From positions 1 to 26,951 of the forward strand of contig JBIILZ010000050.1 in assembly GCA_044338255.1 (NCBI GenBank): a stretch of 26,951 nt of DNA. Direction: 5' to 3'. Below are positions 24,731-26,951 of the stretch, one piece after another; within the stretch, counting starts at the first letter, position 1, and each line of letters opens with the position of its first letter. The notes beneath the pieces were generated by a model. That model was given only the letters and a program-made list of their open reading frames with translations. It had not been told where the DNA came from and made no database searches. This DNA comes from CAIUVD01 sp044338255. Its GTDB lineage: Bacteria; Planctomycetota; UBA11346. The translations under genes were made by a program, and so were the position numbers.

Positions 24731-25910
24731 GTAAGGGGGCAAGATTTCGGGCCTGCCAGCGCTTGAGCACGCTCATCGCGTGTTCGCAGGCGGACTCGTC
24801 GAAGCTGATAATATCCCGCTGCCGGCCAAGACCGTCGGGCATCGCCAAAGTCAATTCGCCACCGAGGTGTTCGCGAAACTGTTCGAGACCGGCATACACC
24901 AGGCGGCGGCCATTGGCATCGCGTAGATCGAGGACCTCGTCCCACAGGCGGAAGCCGACGGTGGTCAGGATGCCCAATCCGAGGTCGGCTTCGGCCGAGG
25001 AGATCCGGCAGATCTCGACCGCATAGAGCAGATCGAGAGCGACGCCGATGGCCACCGCCTCGCCGTGGAGAAGCCGGTGGTTGGTCAGCCCTTCGAGGCG
25101 GTGCGCTGACCAATGGCCGAAGTCGAGGGGGCGTGAGCTGCCCTGTTCGAAGGGATCGCCGGCACGGGTGATGTGGTCGAGATGCAGCTCGGCCGAACGC
25201 AGCACGACGCGCTCAATCGCGGGCAGATCGCGCTTCGCGATGCGTGGCGCCAAGGCCGCCAATTCATGCATGAACTCGAGATCCTTGATCGCCGCGACCT
25301 TGACCGCCTCGGCCACGCCGGCGCGCCAGCTGCGCTCGTCCTGGGCTTCGAGGAAACGACTGTCGTTGATGATCGCCCGCGGGGGCGTGAAGGTGCCGAG
25401 GAAATTTTTAGCCCCGAAGGCATTGATGGCGTTTTTGACGCCGAGTCCGGCATCGCCCTGGGCGAGGGTGGTGGTCGGCAGGCGGATCTGGCGGATGCCG
25501 CGATGCACCAGCGAGGCCGCGAAGCCAATCGCATCGAGAACGGCTCCGCCCCCGATGATAACGATGTAGCTGTGCCGGCAGATCCCCAGATCGAAACACG
25601 TACGGCCAACCCGCTCGACGATGGCGAAACTGCCCTTGGCGGTTTCGCCTCCGTTGACGATCTCAGGGGCGGCGGCCAAGCGGATGCCGCGACTTTCGTA
25701 GAGCCCGAACCAGGCATGGATCTGCCGCGGCAGGTTGGGGAATGCCTCGACCACCCGCTCATCGATGAAGACCAGCGCCCGGCTCGGTCGGGCGTGGGCC
25801 GCCGGGGCCAGCACGTCGGCGAGGATCTGATTATCGGGGGCGAACACATCGCGGGTCATGTGCACGGCGAACTGGTAGTCGACGTGGAATGAGAGCTGGA
25901 TGGCGGTCAT
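24723..25910 (-). CDS. eboD: EboD-like 3-dehydroquinate-synthase-family sugar-phosphate cyclase
   Basis: 395 residues from the ATG at 25910; a TTG at 25922 would add four. The N-terminus (LSFHVDYQFAVHMTRDVFAPDN) is the signature of EboD, a dehydroquinate-synthase relative, rather than AroB itself. NAD-binding GGGAVLDAIGF (~120-130) and PTTTLAQGD (145-153) are present. The metal ligands expected from the family are kept: Glu201 in RAGVAEAVK, His266 in LDFGHWSAHRLEG and His282 in LHGEAVAIG, so it should bind zinc and cyclise a sugar phosphate. EboD normally sits in the eboABCDEF cluster linked to export of pigments and similar compounds in cyanobacteria and others. Here no other ebo gene is visible. 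The repeat array lies across its 3' end. Confidence 0.82.
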   Translation of the reverse strand: MTAIQLSFHVDYQFAVHMTRDVFAPDNQILADVLAPAAHARPSRALVFIDERVVEAFPNLPRQIHAWFGLYESRGIRLAAAPEIVNGGETAKGSFAIVERVGRTCFDLGICRHSYIVIIGGGAVLDAIGFAASLVHRGIRQIRLPTTTLAQGDAGLGVKNAINAFGAKNFLGTFTPPRAIINDSRFLEAQDERSWRAGVAEAVKVAAIKDLEFMHELAALAPRIAKRDLPAIERVVLRSAELHLDHITRAGDPFEQGSSRPLDFGHWSAHRLEGLTNHRLLHGEAVAIGVALDLLYAVEICRISSAEADLGLGILTTVGFRLWDEVLDLRDANGRRLVYAGLEQFREHLGGELTLAMPDGLGRQRDIISFDESACEHAMSVLKRWQARNLAPLPG

Positions 25911-26009
25911 GGGTGAGGTCAACGTCGGGTGATGATGAATGTTCAGTCTGACCGACCAATCGCGAAGGCGAGAGCCTTATCTGTCTGTCTGACGCTCATC
26001 CCTGCGCCA

Positions 26010-26034
26010 TAGGTGAACACCAAGCACTCACCTA
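26010..26034. promoter_or_regulatory. 7-bp inverted repeat between eboD and the antitoxin gene
   Basis: TAGGTGA (26010-26016) and TCACCTA (26028-26034) face each other around an 11-base spacer, an operator-like spacing of about two turns. It lies roughly 100 bases upstream of eboD and 75 bases before the antitoxin start. It could act on either gene. Confidence 0.4.
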
Positions 26035-26048
26035 CGAGATTAATTTAC

Positions 26049-26103
26049 ATATGCACATACATATATGCAGGCTTGTAATTGAAAATATGCACATACATAT
26101 GTG
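26049..26103 (+). promoter_or_regulatory. Repeat/palindrome operator upstream of the antitoxin gene
   Basis: ATATGCACATACATAT occurs perfectly twice (26049-26064 and 26085-26100; 36 bases apart). The second copy is part of a perfect palindrome CACATA-CA-TATGTG (26090-26103), which lies just before the ATG at 26108. Toxin-antitoxin operons are usually autoregulated by the antitoxin binding palindromes over their promoter, so this is likely its operator. A promoter cannot be placed confidently. Confidence 0.6.
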
Positions 26104-26107
26104 TTGC

Positions 26108-26356
26108 ATGGCCATCGACAAACGCGTGCAAGTGCTCATGGAACCTGGGGAATTCAGCCAGTTGGAGGCAATCGCCGCCAGTCAGGGGGTTTCCCTGGGG
26201 GAACTCATCCGCCAAGCCGTGCGCGAACGGTACCTGACCCATGCCGAGCAACGGCTGACGGCGGCCGAGCGGCTCTGCCAGTTAGATCTAGCGACCATCC
26301 AGAGCGAGCATCTCGACGCGTCCCTGATGCTGGCCCGCAGCGAAGGCCTGCGATGA
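26108..26356 (+). CDS. VapB-type antitoxin (ribbon-helix-helix-like)
   Basis: 82 residues from the ATG at 26108; the open frame starts at 26051 but that would place the operator inside the gene. The N-terminus (MAIDKRVQVLMEPGEFSQLEAIAASQGVSLGELIRQAVRERY) is a short strand followed by two helices, the ribbon-helix-helix DNA-binding pattern. The Glu/Arg-rich C-terminal tail should wrap the toxin. The stop overlaps the toxin start (ATGA at 26353-26356), the usual antitoxin-first arrangement. No ribosome-binding site is clear. It presumably represses its own promoter through the palindrome at 26090-26103. Confidence 0.8.
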   Translation: MAIDKRVQVLMEPGEFSQLEAIAASQGVSLGELIRQAVRERYLTHAEQRLTAAERLCQLDLATIQSEHLDASLMLARSEGLR

Positions 26357-26808
26357 CGACTGTGACGACCGCACGCCTCTACTGCGATACGACGGTCCTG
26401 CTGATCGCCGCCGGCGCTACCGCTGAACCCGCCACCACCAGCGCCTGCCGCAGCCTCGTGCAGGCCTGCGCCAAGCGCAGCGTGGCCGGAGAGATTTCCA
26501 CCGAGGTCCTCCAAGAATTACTGCACACGGCGGCCTGGCGGCAGACGCGTCAGCACAGCCTGGAGCTGGTCGAACTGGCCACGCGGATCTTCGCACATCC
26601 CTTGCCGGTGAGCAGCACGACGGTCCTCGATGCCGTGGGCCTGCTGCGGGAATATCCGCAACTCAACACCCGCGTGGCCCTGCATGCAGCGGTAATGCGT
26701 GCCGCCGGTTTGAGCGAGGTGGTCTCAACCGATAGCGAATTCGGCCTGATTTCAGGCATCCGCCGCAGTTCGCCGGAGGACGCCGTGCGGACCTTCCGGC
26801 TCTCCTGA
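26353..26808 (+). CDS. PIN-domain toxin, VapC-type RNase
   Basis: 151 residues. PIN-domain features are Asp12 in LYCDTTVLL, Glu51 in ISTEVLQELL and Asp127 in VSTDSEFGLI, near the three acidic positions that hold Mg2+ in VapC toxins. The usual aspartate of the DALHAA motif is Val108 here (RVALHAAVM). That may lower or change activity unless another residue compensates. VapC toxins cleave tRNA or rRNA when the antitoxin is degraded. It overlaps the antitoxin gene by four bases. Confidence 0.8.
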   Translation: MTTVTTARLYCDTTVLLIAAGATAEPATTSACRSLVQACAKRSVAGEISTEVLQELLHTAAWRQTRQHSLELVELATRIFAHPLPVSSTTVLDAVGLLREYPQLNTRVALHAAVMRAAGLSEVVSTDSEFGLISGIRRSSPEDAVRTFRLS

Positions 26809-26951
26809 GCTACTCAGTAGACCTCGAATGCATTGCGTTGCTTCGAGCCGCGGCGCGATCGATGCCGATCCCGCTCCAGGCGCGATTGCGCCGCGGGTTG
26901 AAGAAACGGGTGTTGGACATGGCCCTGGGTGATTTGCTTCCGCATACCAGG
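26809..26951. other. Unassigned right-end stretch (143 bases)
   Basis: All three minus-strand frames stay open to stops near 26810-26816 or beyond, so a minus-strand gene may end here, converging on the toxin gene. One frame has an ATG (NTRFFNPRRNRAW), another ends RGSKQRNAFEVY. I cannot choose between them. Confidence 0.3.

Noticed and set aside
24119..24742. Minus-strand frame with repeated AKGRRR units
   Set aside because: The repeats are just the 18-bp minisatellite translated; the rest is opposite the Rrf2 gene.
26809..26951. Partial minus-strand gene at the right edge
   Set aside because: All three frames are open for this short stretch and none has a recognisable motif, so a gene could not be assigned.

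Overview
The window is GC-rich and gene-dense, with almost no gaps over 250 bases. The gene content suggests a Planctomycetota-like bacterium, or a close relative in the PVC group. The reasons are two very different large Hanks-type Ser/Thr kinases (one with a DWG motif and a leucine-rich-repeat tail), a Walker-B 'NE' MoxR-like ATPase paired with a VWA protein, a housekeeping sigma factor with a long Lys/Ala/Pro tail, and several orphan proteins with signal peptides or membrane anchors. This placement is inference from gene style; no rRNA or other decisive marker is present.

Left end (1-1.6 kb): a probable IS21-type transposon end interrupts the N-terminus of an inositol-monophosphatase-family gene. 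Two unrecognised membrane proteins follow. From 1.6 to 4.8 kb lie the DNA translocase ftsK (minus strand) and, divergent from it, rpmA (ribosomal protein L27) with its own clear terminator. From 4.8 to 7.2 kb there is a soluble protein carrying two complete kinase domains, behind an AT-richer regulatory region with a 43-bp imperfect tandem repeat and a perfect 13-bp palindrome.

From 7.2 to 10.8 kb a minus-strand operon encodes a lipoprotein, a MoxR-like AAA+ ATPase, a DinB-family protein and a VWA/MIDAS protein, with overlaps or gaps of a few bases between the last three. Divergent from it is a 650-aa coiled-coil protein of unknown function. This gene and rpoD converge on a perfect 24-bp hairpin. 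From 13 to 18.8 kb are rpoD and, upstream on the same strand, a 1149-aa zinc-ribbon/kinase/transmembrane/LRR receptor-like protein.

From 18.9 to 24.6 kb seven plus-strand genes are tightly packed: a phosphoglucosamine/phosphomannomutase, an unknown protein, a two-TM protein, an exported protein, a propeller-like probable lipoprotein, a flavin-reductase-like protein and an Rrf2-family regulator with four Cys. Three of the junctions are overlaps or gaps of 1-5 bases, so co-transcription is likely. An 18-bp minisatellite separates this cluster from a convergent solitary eboD-like sugar-phosphate cyclase gene. The right end holds a VapBC-type toxin-antitoxin pair behind a repeat/palindrome operator.

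No tRNA, rRNA or CRISPR array was seen. The strongest candidates for something undescribed are the AAA+/DinB/VWA operon with its neighbours, the histone-H1-like sigma-factor tail, the tandem kinase, and the solitary eboD next to a redox-type regulator.
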